A stretch of DNA of 64,000 nt, taken from the NCBI RefSeq assembly GCF_001482385.1, contig NZ_CP013611.1, positions 3,665,501 through 3,729,500 on the forward strand, written 5' to 3'. The notes under the pieces were generated by a model. It searched no databases. It saw nothing but the letters and a program-made list of their open reading frames with translations, and was not told the DNA's origin. How positions within the stretch are numbered: position 1 is the stretch's first letter; each line of letters begins with the position of its first letter. Both the position numbers and the translations under genes were made by a program. Source of the stretch: Pseudoalteromonas rubra (GTDB taxonomy: Bacteria > Pseudomonadota > Gammaproteobacteria > Enterobacterales > Alteromonadaceae). Positions 48,101 to 55,526 of the stretch are shown piece by piece.

Positions 48101-48949
48101 CTGTTTTGCTGCTACCGCCAGCTCTTTCAGCTTAGGCACTAACTCTTCCATCACACGGTCGCTGTGAGAAAACTCGTAACGCGGGTGGATAGCAGAAAGC
48201 TTAACAGAAATACCAGGGCTCTTAACTGGACCACGACCTGCTGCAGCTTTACCAATGGCGTGGATTGCATTCATGTAGCTTTGATAGTAGCGCTCGGCAT
48301 CCGCCATGGTACGGGCACCTTCGCCCAGCATATCGTACGAGTATACGTAGCCTTTTTGTTCTTTTTCTGCTGCGCGGGTAATCGCATCCTGAATGGTTTC
48401 ACCCATGACGAACTGTTTACCCATGATCTTCATAGCGAAGTTAACAGACTTACGGATCACAGGCTCGCCTAAGCGACCAATGGTGCGCTTCAGGACACCA
48501 AATTGTTCTTCTTGTTGTTTGTCACTGTAGTTGACCATTTTACCAGTGACCAGCAAACCCCAGCTCGACGCGTTTACGAACAGAGAGTCGCTGCTACCTA
48601 AATGAGAGCTCCAGTCACCTTTGGCGAGTTTATCGCGGATCAGCTGGTCCTGAGTTTCTTTATCTGGCACACGCAGTAAGGCCTCTGCCAGACACATCAA
48701 TACCACGCCTTCTTCTGATGACAGAGAGAACTCGTTAAGTAGCGCATCTACCCCATTTTGACCATCCTGATCGCGACGGATGTTCACGACTATCTGGCGG
48801 GCTCTTTCCCAGGCACGGCTACGCGCCGTTACGCCAACTTCTGCCAGAGGCAAAATATGGTCGATAACTTCGTTTTCATCAATGCGGTAAAAATCGCGGA
48901 TCTTCTGTCTGATAGGACAGGTGGTTGTCAAATCGCCGTTATAAAGCAT
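45146..48949 (-). CDS. putA: Bifunctional proline dehydrogenase / P5C dehydrogenase
   Basis: A 1267-residue enzyme oxidising proline to glutamate in two steps. The FAD-dependent proline dehydrogenase barrel contains RLVKGAYWDTEIK and the FATHNAYTAATIL region. The NAD-dependent P5C dehydrogenase has SPWNFPLAIFLGQ, FTGSTETG, the Glu in AETGGQN and the catalytic Cys in SAGQRCSALR. A C-terminal lid-like region of about 200 residues ends the protein. Unlike E. coli PutA it lacks the N-terminal ribbon-helix-helix domain, so it cannot repress itself. The divergent Lrp-type gene is the likely regulator. Confidence 0.95.
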   Translation of the reverse strand: MLYNGDLTTTCPIRQKIRDFYRIDENEVIDHILPLAEVGVTARSRAWERARQIVVNIRRDQDGQNGVDALLNEFSLSSEEGVVLMCLAEALLRVPDKETQDQLIRDKLAKGDWSSHLGSSDSLFVNASSWGLLVTGKMVNYSDKQQEEQFGVLKRTIGRLGEPVIRKSVNFAMKIMGKQFVMGETIQDAITRAAEKEQKGYVYSYDMLGEGARTMADAERYYQSYMNAIHAIGKAAAGRGPVKSPGISVKLSAIHPRYEFSHSDRVMEELVPKLKELAVAAKQYDIGFTVDAEEADRLDISLDVIEAVFSAPELDGWNGFGLAVQAYQKRAIFVVEWVADLARRVGRKLMVRLVKGAYWDTEIKTTQQDGLDHFPVFTRKATTDVSYKACAIKLLEARDVLFPQFATHNAYTAATILEVAKGDNTGFEFQRLHGMGESLFDQIVESEGIQCRVYAPVGHHEDLLAYLVRRLLENGANSSFVNAIVDTTKPVESLLPDPVETLQGLRNKYNKQISLPIELYGDERPNSKGMDLTDINVLTPFKENLDNWFNEHRIEESAVPEGRMAVRNPANHTEIVGHVPVHDETYMQSILSNAENAFAEWSQTPVKERADLLRRVGDILERHHDELVAICIKEAGKITQDGIDEVREAVDFCRYYAARAEELSKDERFEARGVILCISPWNFPLAIFLGQVAAAIVTGNTVIAKPAEQTSMIAVRCIELMRTVGLPEHVVQPVIARGSEVGKHIVPDERIQAVMFTGSTETGTLISQILAERNDIQVPLIAETGGQNCMVVDSTALPEQVVDDVISSGFQSAGQRCSALRVLFLQEDVADGIIKMLQGALQELHVGDPALLSTDVGPVIDEKALNALTKHVEFMKGNGKLLFEAKIPDNSENGAYFFAPRLYEISDLSVLKREVFGPVVHVIRFKGEDLDNVIDQINGTGYGLTMGVHSRIEARCEYLAKMSRAGNVYVNRNMIGAIVGVQPFGGRGLSGTGPKAGGPNYLLRLVKEKASPDNVQMTNLTPDELETHHFPGAVEQVEALMQNSLRDEKIWRATPLNDRVSAVRQLLAKVATVEIIDDLADDLALTLADARAQLNRLEKRMRSHIVLPGPTGESNTLHLEARGCVVCYADKSTSFNFWALSVITALAAGNTVITVASELFYEEAQAFRDKFIATGVAEGVFQVAKPNQLQAILAHPHLSGAVVAARSSRLGYFSQQLAARKGAILPVISAEYYDTLISRLVTEKTISIDTTASGGNTSLMTLVEDDE

Positions 48950-49317
48950 AACTCAGCCTCATAAAATAAGAGTCAAAAATGATTGTAAATTGAACAGCTT
49001 AGAGCAGAGATAGCAAGTGGTGTGTAAGTGCTTGCTATGTGGCTGGCCTTTTAATATCGGTAAGCCATTGCATAAAGCGTCAATTACGACAATATGATGC
49101 GGTCATAGTGCTAACCTTAACACACCTTTAGGGGTGTTCAACTTTTAGCCAATCTCGCGTTCTAAAAAATGGTTTGCCACGGTTAAGTCTTTGGTGTGGC
49201 GATTACGTCAAATTTCGGGGACATTCTATCGAAAAGACAGCAGAATATGCTGTCTTATTTTTTGGGATTACGGTAAATTTGCGGGTAATTGCCAAGCTGT
49301 GCAGAATTTTATGCTGA
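48950..49317. promoter_or_regulatory. Divergent putA-lrp intergenic region
   Basis: 368 bases between divergent putA and its probable regulator. It contains an imperfect palindrome AACACACC-TTTA-GGGGTGTT (about 49119-49138), a possible operator or hairpin, and a stand-alone intrinsic terminator at 49232-49263 on the plus strand. No protein gene is supported. Confidence 0.5.
49232..49263 (+). terminator. Stand-alone intrinsic terminator upstream of the lrp-type gene
   Basis: AAGACAGCA and TGCTGTCTT, a perfect 9-base stem with loop GAATA, followed by ATTTTTT. No plus-strand gene lies before it, so it must end a small RNA or attenuate the regulator's leader. Confidence 0.8.
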
Positions 49318-49806
49318 ATGACCACTTCAATTAAAACGCGGGTGCTCGACAGGATTGATTTAGCTATCCTGGATATCCTGCAAAAGAATGCCCGTATTTC
49401 CAATGTAAACCTGGCCAAAGCGGTTAATCTGAGTCCCAGTCCGTGTCTCGATAGGGTGAAGAAACTGGAAGCCGAAGGTTATATTGAGGGCTATGTTGCC
49501 AGGTTAAATGCCGCCAAGCTGGGTCAGCACCTGGTGGCCCATGTCGAGATCACACTTAAAAGCTCGACAGAATCGGTCTTTGAAACGTTCAAAGAGCATG
49601 TACTGGAGCTCCCCAATGTGGTGGCCTGTGACATGGTGGCGGGTGGATTCGACTACCTATTAAAGATACGGGTACAGGATATGCGCCAGTATCGTGAAGT
49701 ATTGGGGCAAATCGTTGAGATCCCCGGTGTTGGCACCAATCATACCTATATGGTGATTGAACATGTTAAAGAAGACATGGGCGTTGAGGTACTGAACTTT
49801 CAGTGA
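49318..49806 (+). CDS. putR: Lrp/AsnC family regulator, probable putA regulator
   Basis: A 162-residue Lrp/AsnC protein. The N-terminal winged HTH is LDRIDLAILDILQKNARISN, then VNLAKAVNLSPSPCLDRVKK. A C-terminal RAM effector domain follows, with VVACDMVAGGFDYLLKIRV. Lrp-type PutR proteins placed divergently to putA activate it in response to proline in other proteobacteria. The same arrangement here suggests that role, reinforced by the missing DNA-binding domain in PutA. The symbol reflects context, not a direct match. Confidence 0.78.
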   Translation: MTTSIKTRVLDRIDLAILDILQKNARISNVNLAKAVNLSPSPCLDRVKKLEAEGYIEGYVARLNAAKLGQHLVAHVEITLKSSTESVFETFKEHVLELPNVVACDMVAGGFDYLLKIRVQDMRQYREVLGQIVEIPGVGTNHTYMVIEHVKEDMGVEVLNFQ

Positions 49807-49934
49807 TACTCGCTGAATTGGACCATATCATTGGGGTTTCATATTTTGTAACAAGCTTTTGGCCGCAAGGTAGCTGTATTTAGGAACAGAGTTGTTATTA
49901 TGCGATAAAATAACAAAACTATCTTGTGAGGCTT

Positions 49935-52900
49935 ATGAAACTCAAGCACCTAGTTGCCGCCATTGCGGCTGTGGCAGCGCCGCTGGCCGCTGCCTACCAG
50001 ACAGAGGACACGCGTTTACTGCGTTTTCCTGATATCCACCAGGACAAAGTCACTTTCGTATATGGTGGCGATATCTACATTGCCGACACAAAATCGGGTA
50101 ACAGCACGCGTCTGACCGACCACGTTGGCTTTGAAACGTTTCCCAAGTTCTCTCCCGATGGCAAGCGCATCGCCTTTGCCGCCGAGTACAATGGTAGCCG
50201 ACAAATCTATGTGATTGATGCGGATGGTTCCAATCTTAAGCAGCTGACGTATTACAATGATGTGGGCCCAATGCCACCGCGCGGCGGTTTTGACTACCGG
50301 GTTTTTGACTGGACACCGGATGGCAAACACATCGTATTCCGTGCCAATCGTACTCCCTGGGGTAAACGTATGGGTCGCCCTTTCATGATCTCGGCGGATG
50401 GTGGCCTGGAGCAGCCGCTGGCAATCCCTGAAAGTGGTGGTGGTATGCTGTCTCCCGATGGCAAGCAGTTTGTTTATACTCCGATAGACCGTGAATTCAG
50501 AACCTGGAAACGCAGCCGGGGCGGTCGTGCGCAGGATGTCTGGGTGTATGATTTAGAGAATAATACTTCTAAGCAACTCACTGAGCACAGAGCAACAGAT
50601 CAGCAGCCAACCTGGGTGAATGACAGCATTTACTTTGTGTCTGACCGTGATTACACGCTGAATTTGTACAAATATCGTGAAGGGAAAGCGCCGGTAAAAA
50701 TGACCAACCACAGTGATTATGATGTGCTGTGGCCATCGGCTGGACCTGATGCCATCGTGTATGAAAATGGTGGTTACCTGTATCGTTTTGATGAGGCAAC
50801 CAAAGCCACTGAAAAGCTGACCATTAATGTGCCCGGGGTACGCAAGTACGCCATGCCTTATACCAAAAATGTTAGCAAATTCATTGATTCAATGGATGTA
50901 TCTCATGATGGTAAGCGCGCCTTATTTACTGCACGTGGTGAAGTTTTTTCAGTGCCAGTAGAGCAAGGTACGACCCGCAATCTGAGCATGACAGACAAGG
51001 GTCGTGAAATTGCAGCCAGCTGGTCGCCAAACGGCCGTTATATCGCTTACATGAGCGATGCGTCGGGCGAATATGAGATCTATCTTAAAGATCGCGCCAA
51101 TAATAATGAGGTAACACAACTTACCAGTAACGGTACTATCTGGCGATTTGACCCAATCTGGTCTGCCGACAGTTCAAAGCTGTTATTTGCGGATAAAAAC
51201 CACACTATGTGGTGGCTGGATGCCAAATCGGGTGAACTGCATAAAATCGATACCGGTAAATATGATGACGATGGCATCACCCAGTATACCTGGTCTCCAA
51301 ACAGCGAAGATCTGATCTTTGTGAAGAACAATGCCAACCGGTATGCATCGCTGTGGCATTACAACACGCAGAATAAAAAACTCAGTCGCCTGACTGATGA
51401 CATGACCAGCGAGCAGAACCCGGCATTCTCACCGGATGGTCAATACCTGTATTTCACGTCAGAGCGCGATTTCAATCTGACATTCAGCTCGTATGAATTT
51501 GCATATTTATATAACAATGCAACCCGTTTGTATGCCGTTGCGGTGAATGACCAGGTTGCGTCACTCAGTGCGTTTAACAGTGATGAAGCGGCAATTGTCA
51601 GCGAAGACAAAGAAGAGCAGGCCGATGACAGCAAGGCGGATAATCAACTGCAGGTTGAAGGCTTTATGTCACGGGTTGTTGCATTACCGGCGAAAGCGGG
51701 TAGCTATGCTGACCTGAGTGGCGTTAAGGACGGCGTATTGACACTGTCTGAAGGCACACTAAAGCTGATCCCTAACAAACAAGATGGCAAAGTACAAACG
51801 GTTGCTAAGGGTGTGCAGGCATACAAGCTGGCTGCTGGTGGTGAACACCTGATTGTCCGTGCTGGTGGCAAGTACAGTGTGATTAAGCCTAAAGCCAAGC
51901 AAGATCTGAAAGCGACACAACTTGACCTGAGCAACATGATGTTCAAGATTGATCCGAAAGTTGAGTGGCAACAAATGTATGTTGAGGGCTGGCGGACGCT
52001 TAGAGACTGGTTCTATGATGAAAATCACCATGGCCAGGATTGGGATGAGATCCTGAAACGTTATCAGCCAATGGCCGACGCCGTCGCGCATCGCAACGAT
52101 CTGGACTACGTTTTGAGTGAAATCGCCGGTGAAATCAATGCGGGTCACATTTATGTTCAGTCTGGTGATGAGCCGAAAGCCAAACGTAAAAAGCATGGTT
52201 TGTTAGGGGCTCAGATCAGTGCCCACAGCTCAGGTTTTGTACGCATTGAAAAAATCTATCAGGGTGAGAACTGGCATGAAGAGTTCCGCTCGCCTTTAGA
52301 TGAGCCGGGTGTGAACGCCAGCGTGGGCGATTACATTGTATCGGTGAATGGTCGCGCGGTTAATTCCGTGAGTAACTTCTACGAACTGCTTGAAAATACC
52401 CAAGGGACTCAGGTTGAGTTACGTCTTAACAACACACCAAGCTTGGATGGGGCCTGGCAGGTAACAGTGAAGCCAAGTGCCAGTGAAGGTGGCCTGCGTT
52501 ACCTTGAGTGGGTTCACTCTCGTATGGCATATGTTGATAAACTGTCCGGCGGCCGTATCGGTTACGTTCATTTGCCAAATACTTTGTTTGAAGGTAACCG
52601 TGCCATGTTTAAGCACTTTATGCCACAAACTACCAAAGATGCCCTGATCATTGACGACCGTTACAATGGCGGTGGCTTTATACCTGAGCACATGATCACC
52701 TGGCTGGCTCGTAAGCCTCTCAACTATTGGAAACGCCGTGGTGTTGAGCCAACCAAAACACCACAGTTCGCCCATGATGGACCGAAAGCCATGCTGATCA
52801 ACGGTTACTCGAGTTCGGGCGGGGACGCGTTACCTTACTACTTCCGTCAGGCGGGGTTAGGTAAACTCATTGGTACGCGTACCTGGGGTGGCCTGATCGG

Positions 52901-53159
52901 TATATCAGGTAATCCACGTTTGGTCGACGGTGGTCAGGTGATTGCTGCGACTTTCCGTATTCTGGACAATGAGGGTAACTGGATCATTGAAGATGTGGGT
53001 GTGAGCCCGGATATCGAAGTCATAGATCGTCCAGAACTGATCCATGCAGGTAAAGATCCGTCAGTAGAGCGTGCTGTTGAGGAATTGCTAAAAGAAATGA
53101 AAGCAAACCCGAAGAAGTCACTCACTGTGCCGCCAGCCCCAACTGAATTTGGTCAGTAA
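49935..53159 (+). CDS. Exported tricorn-like S41 family peptidase
   Basis: A 1074-residue protein with an N-terminal signal peptide (MKLKHLVAAIAAVAAPLAAA). About 640 residues of WD40/TolB-like beta-propeller repeats follow (KFSPDGKRIAF, FDWTPDGKHIVF, SWSPNGRYIAY, AFSPDGQYLYF). A PDZ-like segment (VGDYIVSVNGRAVNSVSNFY) and an S41 peptidase domain complete it. The S41 domain has SSSGGDALPYYF with the likely nucleophile Ser and the RTWGGLIGISG motif. This is the tricorn protease architecture, but exported. I use ATG 49935. Substrates are probably peptides in the periplasm. Confidence 0.88.
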   Translation: MKLKHLVAAIAAVAAPLAAAYQTEDTRLLRFPDIHQDKVTFVYGGDIYIADTKSGNSTRLTDHVGFETFPKFSPDGKRIAFAAEYNGSRQIYVIDADGSNLKQLTYYNDVGPMPPRGGFDYRVFDWTPDGKHIVFRANRTPWGKRMGRPFMISADGGLEQPLAIPESGGGMLSPDGKQFVYTPIDREFRTWKRSRGGRAQDVWVYDLENNTSKQLTEHRATDQQPTWVNDSIYFVSDRDYTLNLYKYREGKAPVKMTNHSDYDVLWPSAGPDAIVYENGGYLYRFDEATKATEKLTINVPGVRKYAMPYTKNVSKFIDSMDVSHDGKRALFTARGEVFSVPVEQGTTRNLSMTDKGREIAASWSPNGRYIAYMSDASGEYEIYLKDRANNNEVTQLTSNGTIWRFDPIWSADSSKLLFADKNHTMWWLDAKSGELHKIDTGKYDDDGITQYTWSPNSEDLIFVKNNANRYASLWHYNTQNKKLSRLTDDMTSEQNPAFSPDGQYLYFTSERDFNLTFSSYEFAYLYNNATRLYAVAVNDQVASLSAFNSDEAAIVSEDKEEQADDSKADNQLQVEGFMSRVVALPAKAGSYADLSGVKDGVLTLSEGTLKLIPNKQDGKVQTVAKGVQAYKLAAGGEHLIVRAGGKYSVIKPKAKQDLKATQLDLSNMMFKIDPKVEWQQMYVEGWRTLRDWFYDENHHGQDWDEILKRYQPMADAVAHRNDLDYVLSEIAGEINAGHIYVQSGDEPKAKRKKHGLLGAQISAHSSGFVRIEKIYQGENWHEEFRSPLDEPGVNASVGDYIVSVNGRAVNSVSNFYELLENTQGTQVELRLNNTPSLDGAWQVTVKPSASEGGLRYLEWVHSRMAYVDKLSGGRIGYVHLPNTLFEGNRAMFKHFMPQTTKDALIIDDRYNGGGFIPEHMITWLARKPLNYWKRRGVEPTKTPQFAHDGPKAMLINGYSSSGGDALPYYFRQAGLGKLIGTRTWGGLIGISGNPRLVDGGQVIAATFRILDNEGNWIIEDVGVSPDIEVIDRPELIHAGKDPSVERAVEELLKEMKANPKKSLTVPPAPTEFGQ

Positions 53160-53211
53160 CGGCTGCACTTACCAGGTCTGGACAACTGTCTAGGCCGTTA
53201 AAAATGAATTT

Positions 53212-53236
53212 AAAGGGGTGCAAAGCGCCCCTTTTT
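53212..53236 (+). terminator. Intrinsic terminator after the tricorn-like gene
   Basis: AAAGGGGTGC and GCGCCCCTTT pair around AAA, with one G-T wobble, followed by TTTA. It separates the peptidase gene from the SDR gene, whose ATG lies 18 bases further on. Confidence 0.8.
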
Positions 53237-53254
53237 ATATGGGAAATAATAACA

Positions 53255-54001
53255 ATGAAAAAAGTCGTTTTAATCACGGGAGGCAGCCGGGGAATTGGCG
53301 CCGCAAGCGCAATTGAGCTTGCCAGGCTGGGCTATCAGGTAGCCGTTAATTATAAATCTAACCATGCTGCCGCTGCGCAAGTGGTTGCGCAGATCCGCGC
53401 ACAAGGGGGGATTGCAGATAGCTTTGCCGCTGATATTTGCGACGAGGCACAGGTGGTTCAGCTGTGCGAAGACATCAAATCGCAATTGGGGCCTATCTCA
53501 CATCTGGTCAACAATGCCGGGGTGCTGGCGAACCAAATGCGCGTAGAAGAGATGACCGCTGAGCGTATTAACCAGATGTTGTGCGCCAATGTAACGCCTT
53601 ATTTTATCTGCGCCAGAGAGGTGCTTAAACAGATCCGTGCATATCATCAGGCAGACAAGTGTGCCATTGTGAATGTGTCATCGGCGGCTTCTTATCTTGG
53701 GAGCGCAAATGAGTATGTTGACTATGCGGCAGCCAAAGGCGCCATTGACAGCTTCACGCGTGGCTTATCTCTGGAGCTCGCGTCAGATGGGATCCGTGTG
53801 AACTGTGTTCGCCCGGGGTGTATTTACACCGATATTCATGCCGATGGCGGTGAACCAGGCAGAGTCGACAGGCTGGCTTCATATTTGCCACTGCAACGAG
53901 GGGGTAAACCTGAAGAAGTTGCGAATGCGATTACCTGGTTGCTGAGTGAACAGGCAAGCTATGCAACAGGTACTTTTATTGATTTAGCTGGTGGAAAGTA
54001 G
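53255..54001 (+). CDS. Short-chain dehydrogenase/reductase
   Basis: A 248-residue classical SDR. The cofactor motif is TGGSRGIG near residue 8, NNAG near 87, catalytic Ser in NVSSAASYLG and Tyr-x3-Lys in YAAAKG. NYKSN after strand 2 suggests NADP preference. It resembles FabG-type 3-oxoacyl reductases and sugar dehydrogenases alike, so the substrate is undetermined. I start at ATG 53255 because the upstream in-frame codons overlap the terminator of the preceding gene. Confidence 0.85.
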   Translation: MKKVVLITGGSRGIGAASAIELARLGYQVAVNYKSNHAAAAQVVAQIRAQGGIADSFAADICDEAQVVQLCEDIKSQLGPISHLVNNAGVLANQMRVEEMTAERINQMLCANVTPYFICAREVLKQIRAYHQADKCAIVNVSSAASYLGSANEYVDYAAAKGAIDSFTRGLSLELASDGIRVNCVRPGCIYTDIHADGGEPGRVDRLASYLPLQRGGKPEEVANAITWLLSEQASYATGTFIDLAGGK

Positions 54002-54051
54002 CTTAAAGTGACAACCGGTGGAAGTGAGCAACATAATACCAGGGGGACAAC

Positions 54052-54377
54052 GTGATAAAACGCATGCGCACATTGTCCTCCTGTTTGGTATGTTTGGTTG
54101 TTTTGGCTCTGAGCTGTTTACAAGTGGGCCTGGGGACACTATTAAATTGGAGAACAATACAGGTAAAAAAGACGTATCTTCCTGTTATTGACATGGGATC
54201 AATAAAGCTGCATTTTTACCTTCGGCAGGTGAGACCGCTGATAATGGTTATGCTGTCGCGCAGGTTATGAAGTAGATTATATTATCAACACCTGATTTCT
54301 ATGGGGATGGAAAGACTTTGTGGGAGTTTAATGTCACAAAATTTAATAAAGCAGGAGCTGGAACATGTCCTTATTAG
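54052..54377 (+). pseudogene. Decayed small exported-protein gene
   Basis: GTG 54052, with GGGGG upstream, opens a signal-peptide-like stretch (LSSCLVCLVVLALSCLQ). Coding character then continues in a different frame from about 54120: SGPGDTIKLENNTGKKDV, TGA at 54189, then AAFLPSAGETADNGYAVAQV, TAG at 54273, then TPDFYGDGKTLWEFNVTKF to TAG 54375. One frameshift and two in-frame stops in otherwise protein-like sequence point to a dead gene. I recognise no family. It ends inside the start of the next gene. Confidence 0.55.
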
Positions 54378-54838
54378 TCAAATTAACTTTCTGTATAGCA
54401 TGCTTTGTGGCTTCATTTTCGGCACTATCTGAATCCAGTAGGGTCTCCTTGCTTAAGGTTATTGTTGACCCTGAACGCTACGATGGGAAGACCATTAAGG
54501 TTAAAGGGTTACTGTTGAGATCACAGCGCAGGAACCCTGTATTTATGTTTTATGGTGAAGACGCCGCGAGAAGTGGCCGACAGTTGGAAGCAATTTTACT
54601 TTACAACTTGACGGATAAGGATAACGCTAAGTTGGAAGATGGCAGGCACTATGAGGTGGAAGGTAAGTTTGATGCTGGTTGTCGTTCCAGGCTGGAGCCT
54701 GGTGCTAAGTTTATTGTTGAATACTTGGGCTGCATAGATCCTGTTTTAAGTATTATAAATAGTACGAATGGTGCCTATCGATATAAACGCGAAGTGTCTT
54801 TGTTTCCTCCACCTCCGCCACCATTAAAAAAGGACTGA
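54365..54838 (+). CDS. Small exported protein, unknown
   Basis: A 157-residue protein with a signal peptide (MSLLVKLTFCIACFVASFSA). The following beta-rich region (VDPERYDGKTIKVKGLLL, HYEVEGKFDAGC, FIVEYLGCID) hints at an OB-like fold. Two cysteines could pair. A C-terminal PPPPPPPLKKD tail is unusual. AGGAG precedes the ATG at 7 bases. It lies between a decayed gene and the rhs locus. No family is recognised, though the G(K/R)-V-x-V-x-G pattern recurs in small rhs-neighbour proteins. Confidence 0.6.
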   Translation: MSLLVKLTFCIACFVASFSALSESSRVSLLKVIVDPERYDGKTIKVKGLLLRSQRRNPVFMFYGEDAARSGRQLEAILLYNLTDKDNAKLEDGRHYEVEGKFDAGCRSRLEPGAKFIVEYLGCIDPVLSIINSTNGAYRYKREVSLFPPPPPPLKKD

Positions 54839-54972
54839 GTCATTTTTGGTAGTGTTGTAGAGGTGGCTCAAGTTACTCCTACTGTACCTATAGAAATAGG
54901 TTTCGAAAATACTAGACGATTATATGCCTTGAGTACGGATATCGACAGCTTATTGAGTATACTTAACGAATT

Positions 54973-55005
54973 CAAGAATGCCCTAATTAACATGGGCATT
55001 CTTTA
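54973..55005 (+). terminator. Intrinsic terminator before the rhs locus
   Basis: AAGAATGCCC (54973-54982) and GGGCATTCTT (54993-55002), a perfect 10-base stem with a 10-base loop, ending in TTT. It lies 135 bases past the previous stop. Confidence 0.8.
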
Positions 55006-55358
55006 TTATCCCGCCCAAAAGAACCATTCACCTGGCTGTATTTTAAACGCTTTCCTAGCCCGGAATTACCAACCTTTTACCCAGGTTAGCCAGCTGCTGT
55101 ATGTGGCCTTTAGTTGATTAGAACTGGTTTCATCCAGTTTAAAAAGGAAGTCAGATCCACATTGCAGTGCCTTGTCGGAAACGGTGTGAAATCGACTGTA
55201 TCGGAAAAATTCGGATACCCGGTTTTATTGAGTCACAACACGTTTACTCTAAATTGGTATGTGAATGAGTAGATTGTTTTAACTGGGGGTTGCAATCAAA
55301 GGGGCTAAATCGGTTTTGCTGTGGGTCGATTGGATCCTTTGGTTTTGCGGTTGTGGTT
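55006..55358. other. Non-coding stretch upstream of rhs
   Basis: About 350 bases between the terminator and the repeated rhs leader. I see no gene with a ribosome site. It may contain worn remnants of mobile DNA, but none that I can name. Confidence 0.3.
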
Positions 55359-55409
55359 AAAGTGAACCGTGTGTCTCTCAGTCATTAAATATATTAATAT
55401 TGTTTCTCA
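55359..55409 (+). repeat. rhs leader repeat, copy 1
   Basis: A 51-base sequence beginning AAAGTGAACCGTGTGTCTCT and ending TTGTTTCTCA. It recurs at 63950-64000 with two substitutions. It lies about 120 bases upstream of the rhs start and just before its likely promoter. Confidence 0.9.
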
Positions 55410-55419
55410 AATTAATCAT

Positions 55420-55447
55420 TTGTTCATTTTCCTGGTTTAGGTATAAT
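55420..55447 (+). promoter_or_regulatory. Probable sigma-70 promoter of rhs
   Basis: TTGTTC (55420-55425) and TATAAT (55442-55447) with a 16-base spacer. It lies about 80 bases upstream of the rhs ATG. The -10 box is a perfect consensus. Confidence 0.55.
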
Positions 55448-55526
55448 CTCGGATTGAATTTTGTTCAGTGAGATTGTCTTTTGTTGCTATAAGGTAAAAA
55501 AAAATCAATCAGGGATTTTGGAAAAT

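Noticed and set aside
54863..55117. 84-codon plus-strand frame after the small exported protein
   Set aside because: It starts with GTG without a Shine-Dalgarno and runs through a perfect intrinsic terminator at 54973-55005.
55120..55245. Minus-strand protein-like stretch reading FTPFPTRHCNVDL and LNWMKPVLIN
   Set aside because: Short, without a start or ribosome site and with a stop just upstream; it could be a mobile-element scrap, but I could not assign it to any family.
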